Shown: positions 1 through 9,354, counted from the stretch's first letter. The stretch is DNA of 64,000 nucleotides from Methylocystis sp. SC2 (GCF_000304315.1 NC_018485.1:2698501-2762500); one strand, 5' to 3'. Numbers and translations: made by a program. The notes: generated from the letters alone by a model not told the origin.

Positions 1-914
1 CGCGTCATCCACTCGATCGTCTCTGTCACGCGCAGGCGATACAGTTCACGCCGTTCGTCTTGCCAGACCTCTGTCAGCAGTTCGATCAGCTGCGCGTTGT
101 CGTAGAGCATTTTTTCAAAATGCGGCACGAGCCATCGATTGTCGGTCGAGTAGCGCGCGAAGCCGCCGCCCAAATGGTCGTAAACGCCGCCTTGCGAGAT
201 ATGATCGAGCGTCAAAACGACGGCTTGCCGTAACGAGTCGCGGCCCGTTCGCTTCCAGGCCCTCCAGAGAAAGTCGAGGCTGGTCGTCTGCGGGAATTTT
301 GGCGCCGCCCCGAAGCCCCCGTCGACGCGGTCGAGCCGTTGCGCCAACTGCGCGCAAATGCTCTCGACGAGGTGGGGAGAGACCGGCTCTCCGGGAGTCG
401 TTTCTGAGAGGCTGGCCAGTCCCGCGCTGAGCTCGGCGACATTATGTTCGATGGCGTTGGCGCGCGCGCGCCACAGCTCCGCGATGGTTTTTAGAAGCTC
501 GGCGAAGCCGGGTCTCCCGCCCTGCGCAAAGGGCGGAAAATATGTGCCGCCCCAGAAGGGCTGGCCCTCCGGCGTCAGAAACATCGTCAAAGGCCAGCCG
601 CCGCGCTGACCCATCATCATCAAAGCCTGTTGATACAGATAGTCGACGTCCGGCCGCTCTTCGCGATCCACCTTCACATTGATGAAAGATTCATTCATCA
701 ACGCCGCGATTTCGGGGTTCTCGAACGATTCATGCGCCATCACATGGCACCAATGACAGGCGGCGTAGCCGGACGAGAGCAATATCGGTTTGCCCGTCTG
801 CTTGGCGAGCGCGAGCGTTTCCGCGCTCCACGCCTGCCAGTGCACCGGGTTGTGCTGGTGCTGCAGTAAATAGGGGCTGGTCTCTTGACCGAGCCGATTG
901 GTCTCGATGGTCAT
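1..914 (-). CDS. DUF255 thioredoxin-domain protein (YyaL/SPATA20-like), C-terminus cut by window edge
   Basis: The first ~304 codons are visible, starting at the ATG at 914 and reading [19 protein letters not shown]. The motif [13 protein letters not shown] and the stretch [15 protein letters not shown] are typical of the DUF255/YyaL family, which has an N-terminal thioredoxin-like fold followed by a six-hairpin glycosidase-like domain. Enzymatic activity in this family is not established. No sigma-54 site is seen upstream, so it probably lies outside the nif island. The 203 bp between it and the next gene hold no supported feature. Confidence 0.9.
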   Translation of the reverse strand, partial: MTIETNRLGQETSPYLLQHQHNPVHWQAWSAETLALAKQTGKPILLSSGYAACHWCHVMAHESFENPEIAALMNESFINVKVDREERPDVDYLYQQALMMMGQRGGWPLTMFLTPEGQPFWGGTYFPPFAQGGRPGFAELLKTIAELWRARANAIEHNVAELSAGLASLSETTPGEPVSPHLVESICAQLAQRLDRVDGGFGAAPKFPQTTSLDFLWRAWKRTGRDSLRQAVVLTLDHISQGGVYDHLGGGFARYSTDNRWLVPHFEKMLYDNAQLIELLTEVWQDERRELYRLRVTETIEWMT

Positions 915-1117
915 GGAGCGGTCCTCCGCGCCTCGATGACATATGGCTGCCGGACGTCAAGCGCCATTCGCCGCCGGCGGATCTCGTCGATGCGCCGCGG
1001 GCCAGGGATTTCGCCGGGCGCAAAACGCTGAACGGCTGGGAAGAGGCGTATCGGGGGAGGGAGAGTCGCGCGCGGCGCCTGGTTCCGCCTGATTGGCTCA
1101 GGGGCGCCGCGCGTCGA

Positions 1118-1420
1118 TCAATGTGGGGCGACTTCGTTGCTGGGGAGCACGTCGCGGATACGCTTGCCTTCCACCCAGACGAAAGCGCCGTCGGCGTCGG
1201 CGCAGGCGATGTCCTGTTCGGCGATCAGCTTGTCGCAGAGCATGATGCAAATGGCGTCGATCGGCGCGTCTCTGTCGTTTTCTTCGGTCATGCGGTCGAT
1301 GGAGATTTCACCCATCTCCTCGTCGTCGACCAAATGGATGATAAACACTTCCTCATGGCCCGGAGAGCCGTGCGCGTTCACCCGGAAGGTTTCCCCCTTG
1401 TAGCGGAATTCGCGTATCAT
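1118..1420 (-). CDS. Hypothetical protein (100 aa), likely sigma-54/NifA-controlled
   Basis: An acidic 100-residue soluble protein beginning MIREFRYKGETFRVN. There is no signal peptide or membrane segment, and I do not recognise the family. Cysteines are few (near residues 58, 62 and 73) and do not form an obvious metal motif. A textbook -24/-12 element on the same strand lies about 85 bases upstream of the start, which places the gene in the nitrogen-fixation regulon by inference. It is divergent from the TPR gene at 1768. Confidence 0.7.
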   Translation of the reverse strand: MIREFRYKGETFRVNAHGSPGHEEVFIIHLVDDEEMGEISIDRMTEENDRDAPIDAICIMLCDKLIAEQDIACADADGAFVWVEGKRIRDVLPSNEVAPH

Positions 1421-1505
1421 TCCTGGCCCTTTTTTTCATTTGCTTGATGTGTCCGCGATTGCGCGCCTTGGCTTTTCGGGCGGCCCCCGCGTGCCCGGCG
1501 CGCAC

Positions 1506-1520
1506 GCAAACTGCGTGCCA
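1506..1520 (-). promoter_or_regulatory. Sigma-54 promoter (-24/-12) for the 100-aa gene
   Basis: Read on the minus strand it is TGGCACGCAGTTTGC: a perfect TGGCAC, GG-N10-GC spacing and TTGC. The predicted start of transcription near 1494 leaves a leader of about 74 bases. I saw no TGT-N10-ACA site between 1521 and 1740. Confidence 0.7.
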
Positions 1521-1740
1521 TTTGTGCGTCGTTGACCTTCGTTTTGCGCGAAGAGTCGCGGAAATTGCTTTTGAATGAGGCAAGAGGCGTTGAGAAGCAT
1601 AGAAAAGCGCCACGCCCATCCCGCCGAAGACGTCCCTCTAATAAGCGTGAACGGCGTGGCCGGCGCGGCGCGATTTCGCCGGACGGTCTTCTCGCTTGTG
1701 ATCGACCGCGGCCGGCGCGAAAGCGATGTCGCTCATTATG

Positions 1741-1755
1741 TGGCTCAGCGATTGC
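1741..1755 (+). promoter_or_regulatory. Sigma-54-like promoter before the TPR gene
   Basis: TGGCTCAGCGATTGC has GG-N10-GC spacing and a perfect TTGC. Transcription would start around 1767, right at the chosen ATG (1768). The mRNA would then be leaderless, or translation starts further in, for example at the GTG at 1798. Confidence 0.45.
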
Positions 1756-1767
1756 TTTGAGCCGGCC

Positions 1768-2247
1768 ATGAACACTCCGCGCGCCGATGCTGACGTCGTG
1801 AACTTTGGCGAACTCGACCCAAAGACCAACGAACTCCTGCAGCAGGGCGTCGTCGCCTATCGGACCGACCGAGAAAAGGCCGACAGTCTCTTCAAGCAGG
1901 CGCTGGCGCTGACGCCGCAGGAACTCGCGCCCTATTACTGCCTGTACAAAATTCACACCTACATGGGCAGTCTCGACTACGCCGCCGACGTCGCGGCGCA
2001 AGGCATGAAGGAGGCCACGCGTCAGGCGGGTTGGCCGAGCGATCCTACGGCTTGGCCGGCGACGGCCGAGGCGCATGACGGGCCGGCGCGCTTCGCGCTC
2101 TATACGCTGAAGGCGCTGAGCTTCATCGAATTGAAGCGGGGCCGCAGCGAAACCGCAAAGGAATATCTCGATATCCTCTCCCGCGCCGATCCGCAGGGCA
2201 GCGTCGGCTGGAAGGTGATCGAGGAACTGGCGCAGGGCAGCGTGTAA
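1768..2247 (+). CDS. TPR-repeat protein, nif-associated (copy 1)
   Basis: A 159-residue, alpha-helical, tetratricopeptide-like protein (MNTPRADADVVNFGEL...). Repeat-like segments occur around ADSLFKQALALTPQELAPYY and YTLKALSFIELKRGRSETA, ending GWKVIEELAQGSV. It resembles the TPR protein at 11745 in overall plan: a helical pair, a central 'FY/YY' segment, then a FTLKG/YTLKA helix. Function is unknown; TPR proteins usually hold partner proteins. The start is uncertain: no clear ribosome-binding site precedes 1768, and a sigma-54-like element lies directly upstream. Confidence 0.7.
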   Translation: MNTPRADADVVNFGELDPKTNELLQQGVVAYRTDREKADSLFKQALALTPQELAPYYCLYKIHTYMGSLDYAADVAAQGMKEATRQAGWPSDPTAWPATAEAHDGPARFALYTLKALSFIELKRGRSETAKEYLDILSRADPQGSVGWKVIEELAQGSV

Positions 2248-2268
2248 TCGATGCGCAAGACACGGCCA

Positions 2269-2284
2269 TGTCGCAACCGCAACA
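2269..2284 (+). promoter_or_regulatory. NifA upstream activator site 1 of nifA
   Basis: TGTCGCAACCGCAACA fits TGT-N10-ACA exactly. It lies just after the TPR gene and 61 bases before a second site, close to a whole number of helical turns. Confidence 0.55.
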
Positions 2285-2329
2285 AAAATTCCCGCCAATG
2301 TCACGCTTCGGCCGCTGCCGCGTCGACCT

Positions 2330-2345
2330 TGTCGTAAACCAGACA
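2330..2345 (+). promoter_or_regulatory. NifA upstream activator site 2 of nifA
   Basis: TGTCGTAAACCAGACA fits TGT-N10-ACA exactly. Two such sites before nifA suggest autoactivation. No canonical -24/-12 follows; the nearest candidate (2369-2382) has GG-N9-GC spacing with a TTTGC -12 box. Confidence 0.55.
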
Positions 2346-2497
2346 ATGCGCGCGGCGCTGGGGCGACACGGCGCCGCTTTGCGTGGTTCTTGCATCAAAC
2401 AAACTATGAACCGCGCGAGACGATCGGAATCGATCCTCGCATGTGCGAACGGAAACCGTGGCTCCAGGCTGACGGCGGCTGTTCGAGGAAGGCGGCC

Positions 2498-4282
2498 ATG
2501 GACGACGTAGCCACTTCACGCTCTCTGCTCACGGAAGGCATGGCGGCAAAGCCGCCGCGGGCGAGACCCCCGTCCGCCGATACGGCGCTGCTCGGCATTT
2601 ATGAAATCTCGAAAATCCTGACCGCGCCGGCCCGTCTCGAGCAGACGCTGGGCAATGTCGTCGCCGTGCTCAGCTCTTTCCTCGATATGAAATTGGGGAT
2701 GATCACGATCCTTGATCAGCACGGCAATCCGGAGATCGTCGCGACCTCGGGTTGGACCAGCCGCGACGGCGGCAGGCCGATCGACACGCTGCCGACCAAG
2801 GTTATCGACCGGCTTGTCGCCACCGCCATGCCCGTCATTGTCGAGGACGTGTCCCGCGACCCCTTGTTCGCGACGGCCGCGGGGACGATCACCCGGGCGA
2901 TCGGCGCGAAAGTCTCCTTCCTCGCCGTTGCGATCAAGAGCGATAGCCGCGTCGTCGGGACGCTGTCGATCAATCGCACGTCAGAAGATTGGATCTCCTA
3001 CGCGTTCGACGCCGATCTGCGCTTATTGACGATGATCGCCAATCTGATCGGCCAAACGGTGAAGCTGCACCGCATGTTTTCGGCCGACCGGCAGCGGCTG
3101 CTGAATGAATGCAGCACGCTGGAGAAGGCGCTGGTCTCGTGCCTGCCCAAGGAGATTCGTGGAGAGCGGCCCGACGTCCCCGGCATCATCGGCGAGAGCC
3201 CGGCGATCATGGAAGTGCTCGACACCATCGCCATCGTCGCGAAGTCCAATTCGACCGTGCTGCTGCGCGGCGAGAGCGGCACAGGCAAGGAGCTTTTTGC
3301 ACGCGCGGTGCACGACTTGTCGCGCCGCAGCGCCAAGCCCTTCGTCAAGCTGAACTGCGCCGCGCTGCCGGAAAGCGTCCTCGAATCGGAGCTGTTCGGG
3401 CATGAACGGGGCGCGTTCACGGGCGCCGTCGCGCAGCGCGCGGGGCGCTTCGAACTGGCCAATGGCGGCACGCTGCTGCTCGACGAAATCGGCGAAATCT
3501 CTCCCGCCTTCCAGGCGAAGCTGCTGCGCGTGCTGCAGGAAGGCGAATTCGAGCGGGTTGGCGGATCGAAGACCTTGAAAGTCAATGTCCGATTCGTTTT
3601 CGCGACCAACAAGAATCTCGAAGAGGCCGTCGACAAGGGCGAGTTCCGCGCCGACCTCTATTACCGCATCAGCGTCGTGCCGGTGTTCCTGCCGCCGCTG
3701 CGCGAAAGGCCTGGCGACGTTTCGCTGTTGGCGCAGAATTTCATCGAGAAGTTCAACAGCGAAAATGATCAAAGGCACGAACTCTCGGCGAGCGCCATCG
3801 AGACGCTGCAACGCTGCTACTTCCCGGGCAATGTGCGCGAACTGGAAAACTGCGTGCGCCGCACGGCGACCTTGGCGCGCGACGAAACCATCGTCGATCA
3901 TGATTTCGCCTGCGCCTCTGGCAAATGCCTTTCGGCGTTGCTGTGGACCAGCAGCGCCAGCGGCGCCTATCAGCATGCGCATGCCGAACCGTCCGGCCTG
4001 CGCGCCCCCGCTCCGCCTGAGGAGATCGCGTCGGCGAGCCGCGGCGCGGCTGCGTCGGCGTCGACCTTCGTCGGAGAGGCCTCGTCGCGGCTGGACGCCG
4101 CCGGGGAGGAGGAGGGCGACGGGTTTGCGTCCTCCCGCAAGATGATCGACCGCGAGCGCCTCATCGAGGGCATGGAGAAGGCCGCCTGGGTCCAGGCCAA
4201 GGCTGCGCGTCTGCTCGGCCTGTCGCTGCGCCAGGTCAATTATGCGCTGAAGAAATACAACATCGAAATAAAGCGCATCTGA
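2498..4282 (+). CDS. nifA: Nif-specific sigma-54 activator NifA
   Basis: A 594-residue activator of nif promoters that works with RpoN RNA polymerase. It has a GAF domain (about 35-185), a sigma-54-interacting AAA+ domain (about 220-455) with Walker A GESGTGKE, the sigma-54 contact loop GAFTGA and DEIGEIS, and a C-terminal helix-turn-helix near 550-594. Cysteines at about 440, 452, 472 and 477 form C-X11-C and C-X4-C (CASGKC), the pattern tied to direct oxygen and metal sensitivity in alphaproteobacterial NifA that act without NifL; no nifL is present here. Start 2498 is chosen for its GAGGAAGG ribosome site; an upstream ATG at 2390 is possible. Confidence 0.97.
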   Translation: MDDVATSRSLLTEGMAAKPPRARPPSADTALLGIYEISKILTAPARLEQTLGNVVAVLSSFLDMKLGMITILDQHGNPEIVATSGWTSRDGGRPIDTLPTKVIDRLVATAMPVIVEDVSRDPLFATAAGTITRAIGAKVSFLAVAIKSDSRVVGTLSINRTSEDWISYAFDADLRLLTMIANLIGQTVKLHRMFSADRQRLLNECSTLEKALVSCLPKEIRGERPDVPGIIGESPAIMEVLDTIAIVAKSNSTVLLRGESGTGKELFARAVHDLSRRSAKPFVKLNCAALPESVLESELFGHERGAFTGAVAQRAGRFELANGGTLLLDEIGEISPAFQAKLLRVLQEGEFERVGGSKTLKVNVRFVFATNKNLEEAVDKGEFRADLYYRISVVPVFLPPLRERPGDVSLLAQNFIEKFNSENDQRHELSASAIETLQRCYFPGNVRELENCVRRTATLARDETIVDHDFACASGKCLSALLWTSSASGAYQHAHAEPSGLRAPAPPEEIASASRGAAASASTFVGEASSRLDAAGEEEGDGFASSRKMIDRERLIEGMEKAAWVQAKAARLLGLSLRQVNYALKKYNIEIKRI

Positions 4283-4296
4283 CCGCATCCGGCGAT

Positions 4297-4312
4297 TGTC
4301 GTATTTAGAACA
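4297..4312 (+). promoter_or_regulatory. NifA upstream activator site for the fdx-LRV-sufBCD operon
   Basis: TGTCGTATTTAGAACA fits TGT-N10-ACA, 15 bases after the nifA stop and about 190 bases before the candidate promoter at 4489. Confidence 0.6.
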
Positions 4313-4488
4313 TTTGTTCAGTTCCTGCGGCCAAGCGGGCTGCATCGTTCCACCCGAAGGGGACGAACGAACGAGCCTTGAGGCGGCCGGGCTAAACTGA
4401 CCTTGACCCGCGAGTTTGCAGGCGCGCATGCGATCGTCGGCCATCGTCCCGCGGCCTGCGGGTGGGGCAAACCGGCGTGACGCGCGAC

Positions 4489-4503
4489 TGGCATGCGATT
4501 TGA
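4489..4503 (+). promoter_or_regulatory. Variant sigma-54 promoter with TTGA at -12
   Basis: TGGCATGCGATTTGA has an ideal -24 half, but the usual GC of the -12 box reads GA. The same variant appears on the minus strand at 25116. It is the best candidate in this gap. No other element with GG-N10-GC and TTGC was found between 4313 and 4546. Confidence 0.4.
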
Positions 4504-4546
4504 AGGGAGTGGAAAAGCTTGCAGTGAATCCATGAGGAATCGCGAC

Positions 4547-4741
4547 ATGGCGTACAAAATTATCGCCTCACAATGCACCGTGTGCGGGGCTTGCGAATTC
4601 GAATGTCCGAATGCGGCGATTCGCCTCAAGAACGACATGTACATCATCGACCCGAAGAAATGCACCGAGTGCGAGGGGCATTTCGACACGCCGCAATGTG
4701 CGGTCGTCTGCCCCGTCGAAAACACATGCGTGCCGGCATAG
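4547..4741 (+). CDS. fdxN: 2[4Fe-4S] ferredoxin, FdxN-like (copy 1)
   Basis: A 64-residue bacterial-type ferredoxin with two cluster motifs: [11 protein letters not shown] near the N-terminus and CTEC...CAVVC with the extended loop (EGHFDTPQ) typical of nif-linked ferredoxins. It is probably a low-potential electron carrier for nitrogenase or for NifB-type radical chemistry. The start at 4547 follows GAGGAA. It is closely related to the ferredoxin at 11159 and heads a probable operon with an LRV protein and sufBCD. Confidence 0.92.
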   Translation: MAYKIIASQCTVCGACEFECPNAAIRLKNDMYIIDPKKCTECEGHFDTPQCAVVCPVENTCVPA

Positions 4742-4767
4742 CGCTCTAAGCGCGGCTGAGCGGGGCG

Positions 4768-5523
4768 ATGCATCGCATGGATCGCATGGACGCCGTCGAC
4801 TGGCTTGGAAACTTCCTGTCCTGCCGCGATTGTCCGCATGTGGAGATTCGCGAGAAAGGCCTTTGTGATCTCGGCCAGGTTTGCGTGCGCGACCGAAGGG
4901 CGCGCCGCATAGATCGATTCTTCGCCGCGAGTCCGCAAGAGTCTGCGAAGTATCTCGATCATCCCTATTTTGAACTGCGCGTCGGCGCGGTGAAATATGC
5001 GAGCGTCTTTCAATTGCGCGCGCTGATCGATGATGAGGAGCCAGACGTCAGAGCCATGGTGGCGCAACGTCTGCCGTTGCGTCTCGCCGAAAAACTGATC
5101 GTCGACAGCGACCGCAAGGTGCGCATGGCGATGGCCCAGCGAGTCGAGGGCGCCGGCCTCGTCAAGCTGCTCTTCGATGAAGACAGCGGCGTGCGCCTGA
5201 TTGCGGCGCGTCGCGCGCCGCCCGATATTCTCGCCGGCGCCACGAATGACGACGACCCGCAGGTGCGCTGCGAAGCGGCGCGTCGGATCGCCCTCGACAA
5301 GCTTCCGGCCATGGCGCGCGATCCCGAACCCCGCGTGCGCATGATTATTGCAGAGCGGTTGGCGCCGGCGCAGCTGGAACTGCTCGTCGCCGACGACGAT
5401 TTACGAGTCCGCTTCCTGGTGGCGGAGCGATGTGGGACGGAATTGCTGGCGCGTCTGCGCGACGATCCTGATCCGGAAGTGAGGCGCCTCGTCCAGGCGC
5501 GCCTGGACGAAGCGCAACAGTGA
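4768..5523 (+). CDS. LRV (leucine-rich variant) repeat protein with N-terminal Fe-S motif (copy 1)
   Basis: A 251-residue protein. The N-terminus carries C-X2-C-X10-C-X5-C (CRDCPHVEIREKGLCDLGQVC region), as in the Azotobacter LRV protein, where it binds a 4Fe-4S cluster. About seven helical repeats of roughly 24 residues follow, with phrases such as DPQVRCEAARRI, DPEPRVRMIIAERL and DDLRVRFLVAERC. The function of the family is unknown; it is recurrent near nif genes. It sits 12 bp before sufB. A second copy lies at 12271 with identical cysteine spacing. Starts at 4768 or 4777 are both possible. Confidence 0.88.
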   Translation: MHRMDRMDAVDWLGNFLSCRDCPHVEIREKGLCDLGQVCVRDRRARRIDRFFAASPQESAKYLDHPYFELRVGAVKYASVFQLRALIDDEEPDVRAMVAQRLPLRLAEKLIVDSDRKVRMAMAQRVEGAGLVKLLFDEDSGVRLIAARRAPPDILAGATNDDDPQVRCEAARRIALDKLPAMARDPEPRVRMIIAERLAPAQLELLVADDDLRVRFLVAERCGTELLARLRDDPDPEVRRLVQARLDEAQQ

Positions 5524-5535
5524 ACGGAGAGCAAA

Positions 5536-7023
5536 ATGGCGGCGGTGCAAGAGACAGTTGAACAGGTTCGCCGTGTCGGCGCCGATCAATATAAATACGG
5601 TTTCATCACCGACATCGAATCCGACCTCGCGCCGAAGGGTCTTTCCGAAGAGGTGATCCGCTTCATTTCCGCAAAGAAAAGCGAGCCGGAATGGATGCTC
5701 GAATGGCGGCTGGAGGCCTATCGCCGCTGGCTGACGATGACCGAGCCGAAATGGGCGCGCGTGGACTACCCGGCGATCGACTATCAGGATCTCTACTATT
5801 ACGCGGCGCCGAAATCGACGGCCGGCCCGAAATCGCTCGACGAAGTCGACCCAGAGCTGCTGCGCACATATGAAAAACTCGGCATTCCGCTGCATGAGCG
5901 CGAAATTCTCGCCGGCGTCGAACGACCGGAGGGCGAAGAGCGCCCGCGCGTCGCGGTCGATGCGGTATTCGACTCCGTCTCCGTCGCAACGACATTCAAG
6001 GAGGAGTTGAAGAAGGTCGGGGTGATCTTCTGCCCGATCTCGGAGGCGCTGCGCGAGCATCCCGAGCTGGTGCGCAAATATCTCGGCACCGTGGTGCCGA
6101 CCTCTGACAATTTTTTTGCGACGCTGAACAGCGCGGTGTTTTCGGACGGCTCTTTCGTCTATATCCCGCCCGGCGTGCGCTGCCCGATGGAATTGTCGAC
6201 CTACTTCCGGATCAACGAAAGGAACACCGGACAGTTCGAGCGGACGCTCATCATCGCCGACCGCGGGTCCTATGTCAGCTATCTCGAAGGCTGCACCGCG
6301 CCCAAGCGCGACGAGAACCAGTTGCACGCGGCGGTGGTCGAACTCGTGACGCTCGACGACGCCGAGATCAAATATTCGACCGTGCAGAACTGGTATCCGG
6401 GCGACGAGAACGGCAAGGGCGGAATCTATAATTTCGTCACGAAGCGCGGCGACTGCCGCGGAGCCAATTCGAAGATCAGCTGGACGCAGGTCGAGACCGG
6501 TTCGGCGATCACCTGGAAATATCCGAGCTGCGTGTTGCGCGGCGATAATTCGCGCGGCGAATTCTACTCCATCGCGATCTCCAACGGTCGCCAGCAGGTC
6601 GACTCCGGCACCAAGATGATCCATCTCGGCAAGGGGACGACGAGCCGCATCATCTCCAAGGGCATTTCCGCCGGTCGCTCATCGAACGCCTATCGGGGCC
6701 TCGTCTCGGCGCATCGCAAGGCCGAGGGCGCCCGCAATTTCACGAATTGCGACTCGCTGCTCATCGGCGACGCCTGCAGCGCGCACACGATCCCCTACAT
6801 CGAAGCGAAGAACCCGTCCTGCGTGTTCGAGCATGAGGCGACGACGTCGAAAATCTCGGAGGACGTCTTGTTCTACTGCATGCAGCGCGGCCTATCGCAG
6901 GAAGATGCGACCGCGCTGGTGGTCAATGGCTTCGTGCGCGACGTGTTGCAGCAACTTCCGATGGAATTCGCGGTAGAAGCGCAAAAGCTGATCTCGGTCA
7001 GTCTCGAAGGCAGCGTCGGCTGA
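5536..7023 (+). CDS. sufB: Fe-S cluster assembly scaffold SufB
   Basis: The 495-residue SufB subunit of the SufBC2D scaffold on which Fe-S clusters are built. Typical stretches are visible: [55 protein letters not shown], and [19 protein letters not shown] near the C-terminal core. Length is normal. It sits in a nif-linked operon with sufC and sufD rather than a housekeeping suf locus, which suggests it serves nitrogenase maturation. A GGAGAGC ribosome site precedes the ATG. Confidence 0.97.
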   Translation: MAAVQETVEQVRRVGADQYKYGFITDIESDLAPKGLSEEVIRFISAKKSEPEWMLEWRLEAYRRWLTMTEPKWARVDYPAIDYQDLYYYAAPKSTAGPKSLDEVDPELLRTYEKLGIPLHEREILAGVERPEGEERPRVAVDAVFDSVSVATTFKEELKKVGVIFCPISEALREHPELVRKYLGTVVPTSDNFFATLNSAVFSDGSFVYIPPGVRCPMELSTYFRINERNTGQFERTLIIADRGSYVSYLEGCTAPKRDENQLHAAVVELVTLDDAEIKYSTVQNWYPGDENGKGGIYNFVTKRGDCRGANSKISWTQVETGSAITWKYPSCVLRGDNSRGEFYSIAISNGRQQVDSGTKMIHLGKGTTSRIISKGISAGRSSNAYRGLVSAHRKAEGARNFTNCDSLLIGDACSAHTIPYIEAKNPSCVFEHEATTSKISEDVLFYCMQRGLSQEDATALVVNGFVRDVLQQLPMEFAVEAQKLISVSLEGSVG

Positions 7024-7049
7024 CGCCTCTATAGAGTGGGAGTGGTGGA

Positions 7050-7808
7050 ATGACGGCGCTACTGGAAATTCGGGACCTCAAGGCCGAGATTGCCGGCAAG
7101 CAGATCCTGAACGGCTATGACCTCACCGTGAAGGCGGGCGAGGTGCATGCGATCATGGGGCCGAACGGCTCGGGCAAATCGACGCTGTCCTATGTGCTCT
7201 CCGGTCGGCCCGGCTATAACATCACCGAGGGGCAGGCGCTGCTCGCAGGGGCCGATCTGTCGCAGATGAGCGTCGACGAACGCGCCGCGGCCGGACTGTT
7301 CCTCGCTTTTCAATATCCGCTGGAAGTGCCGGGCGTCGCGACGATGACGTTTTTGCGCGCCGCGCTCAACGCGCAGCGCAAGAAACGCGGCGAGGAGGAA
7401 ATGTCTTCGCCCGATCTGATCAAGCGCGTCAAGGAACTCGCCAAGATCCTGGACATGGACATGGAGATGCTGCGGCGTCCGGTCAACGTCGGCTTCTCCG
7501 GCGGCGAGAAGAAGCGCGCCGAGACGCTGCAGATGATGCTGCTCGAACCCAAGCTGTGCATCCTGGACGAGACCGATTCTGGACTGGACATCGACGCGCT
7601 GAAAGTCGTCTCCAATGGCGTCAATCAATTGCGCTCGAAGGACCGAGGCATTGTTGTGATCACCCATTACCAGCGGCTGCTCGATTACATCACGCCGGAC
7701 GTCGTTCATGTGCAATCGGCTGGCCGCATCGTGCGCACCGGGGGGAAGGAGCTTGCCATGGAGCTTGAGGAAACGGGCTACGCGCGCTACCAAAGCGAGG
7801 CGGCTTAA
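7050..7808 (+). CDS. sufC: Fe-S cluster assembly ATPase SufC
   Basis: The 252-residue ABC-type ATPase of the SufBCD complex. Walker A GPNGSGKST, signature FSGGEKKRAE and Walker B LCILDETDSGLDIDAL are visible, as is the His switch in VVITHYQRLL. It acts in the cytoplasm with SufB and SufD. Its stop is 4 bp before the sufD start, so the two are translationally close. Confidence 0.97.
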   Translation: MTALLEIRDLKAEIAGKQILNGYDLTVKAGEVHAIMGPNGSGKSTLSYVLSGRPGYNITEGQALLAGADLSQMSVDERAAAGLFLAFQYPLEVPGVATMTFLRAALNAQRKKRGEEEMSSPDLIKRVKELAKILDMDMEMLRRPVNVGFSGGEKKRAETLQMMLLEPKLCILDETDSGLDIDALKVVSNGVNQLRSKDRGIVVITHYQRLLDYITPDVVHVQSAGRIVRTGGKELAMELEETGYARYQSEAA

Positions 7809-7811
7809 GTC

Positions 7812-9134
7812 ATGGGCGACGCACCGATCACTCCCGCGCGCAAACTCACCGACGCCGAGGCGCGTCTGGCGGAAATCTTCGCCATGCAGCAAAGCGCCGG
7901 CGCGCCGCAACTTGCCAAGCTGCGCACCGCCGCCTTCGACGCCTTTGCGAAGACCGGCCTCCCCAATCGACGCGATGAGGCATGGAAATACACGGATTTG
8001 CGCGCTCTGCTGCGCGACGTGAAGCCCCTGGCCGCGCCGCCGGAAGATAGCGCCAAGCAAGGCGCGCGCAATGCGGCGGTTCTTGAGGGCGTCGCGTCGC
8101 GACGCGTCGTCTTCGTCGGCGGCTATTTCGTTCCGGAGCTTTCCGATCTTGGCGATCTGGAAGCAGGCCTGAGCGTCGTGTCGCTGTCGGAGGCCTTGGC
8201 CAAGGGCGACGCTGCGGCGATGACGCAGATCGGCAATGTGGGCGAGGTCGACGATCCGGCCTTCGCGCTCAACACCGCCTTCATGGGCGAAGGCGTCGTC
8301 ATTCGCATTGGCGCGGGCGTCTGCGTGGACAAACCGATACAATTGGTTTTCGTCGCGGGCGCGCAGCCGGCGACCTATTTCCTGCGCTCGCTTGTCATCG
8401 TTGAAAAAGGCGCGCGGGCGACGCTGATCGAGAGCTTCGAGGGCGAAACGGTCCAGGAATATCATGTGAACGCCGCGACCGAGGTTGTGCTGGAAGAGGG
8501 CGCGTCACTGGAGCGGCTCAAGATCAGCCACGAAGGCGCCGCGGCCATGCATGTCTCGACATTCGTCGCTTCGCTCGCCGCCGACGCCCGGCTGAGCGAC
8601 TTCGGGTTCAATCTCGGCGGCGCCGTGTTGCGCAACCAGTCCTTCATCAACATCAACGGGCAGGGCGCCCATGCCGGCCTGCGCGGGGCCAACCTGTTGA
8701 AGGGCAAGGAGCACGCCGACGCCACCTTGTTCCTTGATCATGCGGCGGAACGCTCGGAGAGCAAGGCGCTGTTCAAATCCGTGCTGGACGACTCGTCGCA
8801 GGCGGTGTTTCAAGGGAAGATCCTGGTGCGGCCCGGCGCGCAAAAGACCGATGCGCGCATGATGGCCCGCACGCTGCTGTTGTCCGAAGGGGCGCAGGCC
8901 AACTGCAAGCCGGAGCTGGAAATCTTCGCCGACGACGTGCAATGCGCGCATGGTTCGACCGTCGGCGCGCTGGATGAGAACTTGATTTTCTATCTGATGG
9001 CGCGCGGGATTTGCCAGGCGGAAGCGCAATCGCTGCTGACGGAAGCCTTCGTCGGGGAAGTGATCGACGCCGTGGAGAATCGGAGCGTGCGAGACGCTCT
9101 ATCGGCGCTCGTTTCCGAGCGGCTGAGAATGTGA
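7812..9134 (+). CDS. sufD: Fe-S cluster assembly protein SufD
   Basis: The 440-residue SufD partner of SufB in the SufBC2D complex. It has the family beta-helix core and C-terminal signature (GQGAHAGLRG, QTDARMMARTLLLSEGAQ-like region, CAHGSTVGALDENLIFYLMARG). It is the last gene of the operon beginning with the ferredoxin at 4547. About 200 bp of sequence with no recognised feature follows before the nifB control region. Confidence 0.96.
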   Translation: MGDAPITPARKLTDAEARLAEIFAMQQSAGAPQLAKLRTAAFDAFAKTGLPNRRDEAWKYTDLRALLRDVKPLAAPPEDSAKQGARNAAVLEGVASRRVVFVGGYFVPELSDLGDLEAGLSVVSLSEALAKGDAAAMTQIGNVGEVDDPAFALNTAFMGEGVVIRIGAGVCVDKPIQLVFVAGAQPATYFLRSLVIVEKGARATLIESFEGETVQEYHVNAATEVVLEEGASLERLKISHEGAAAMHVSTFVASLAADARLSDFGFNLGGAVLRNQSFININGQGAHAGLRGANLLKGKEHADATLFLDHAAERSESKALFKSVLDDSSQAVFQGKILVRPGAQKTDARMMARTLLLSEGAQANCKPELEIFADDVQCAHGSTVGALDENLIFYLMARGICQAEAQSLLTEAFVGEVIDAVENRSVRDALSALVSERLRM

Positions 9135-9338
9135 CGATATCCCACACCGGCGGGCGACGCATTCATGACGTCGCTCGCTCGGTTGCGTCGGGACGTTCCG
9201 ACCTGGACGCAAAAGGTTCACGGTAGCCGCTCGTCTATCGGGATCGTGCGGCGTACGCGCAAATGTCTCGACATGGATAATGCGGCGGATGCTCGTCTGA
9301 GCGCATGAGCCGCCCGGCGCCGCCCAACCTCTCCACGA

Positions 9339-9354
9339 TGTTGAATCTGTAACA
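9339..9354 (+). promoter_or_regulatory. NifA upstream activator site 1 of nifB
   Basis: TGTTGAATCTGTAACA fits TGT-N10-ACA. It lies about 113 bases before the -24/-12 element. The preceding stretch 9135-9338 holds nothing I can identify. Confidence 0.65.

Noticed and set aside
915..1117. An open plus-strand stretch reading [17 protein letters not shown] and onward
   Set aside because: It looks protein-like but has no start codon, runs into the antisense of the 100-aa gene and matched nothing I know.
1417..2346. A 309-codon minus-strand frame over the TPR gene
   Set aside because: Arg-rich antisense composition, no ribosome site, and it covers the clear promoter elements at 1506 and 1741.
2390..2497. 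N-terminal extension of NifA from an ATG at 2390
   Set aside because: No ribosome site there; the ATG at 2498 has GAGGAAGG at correct spacing.
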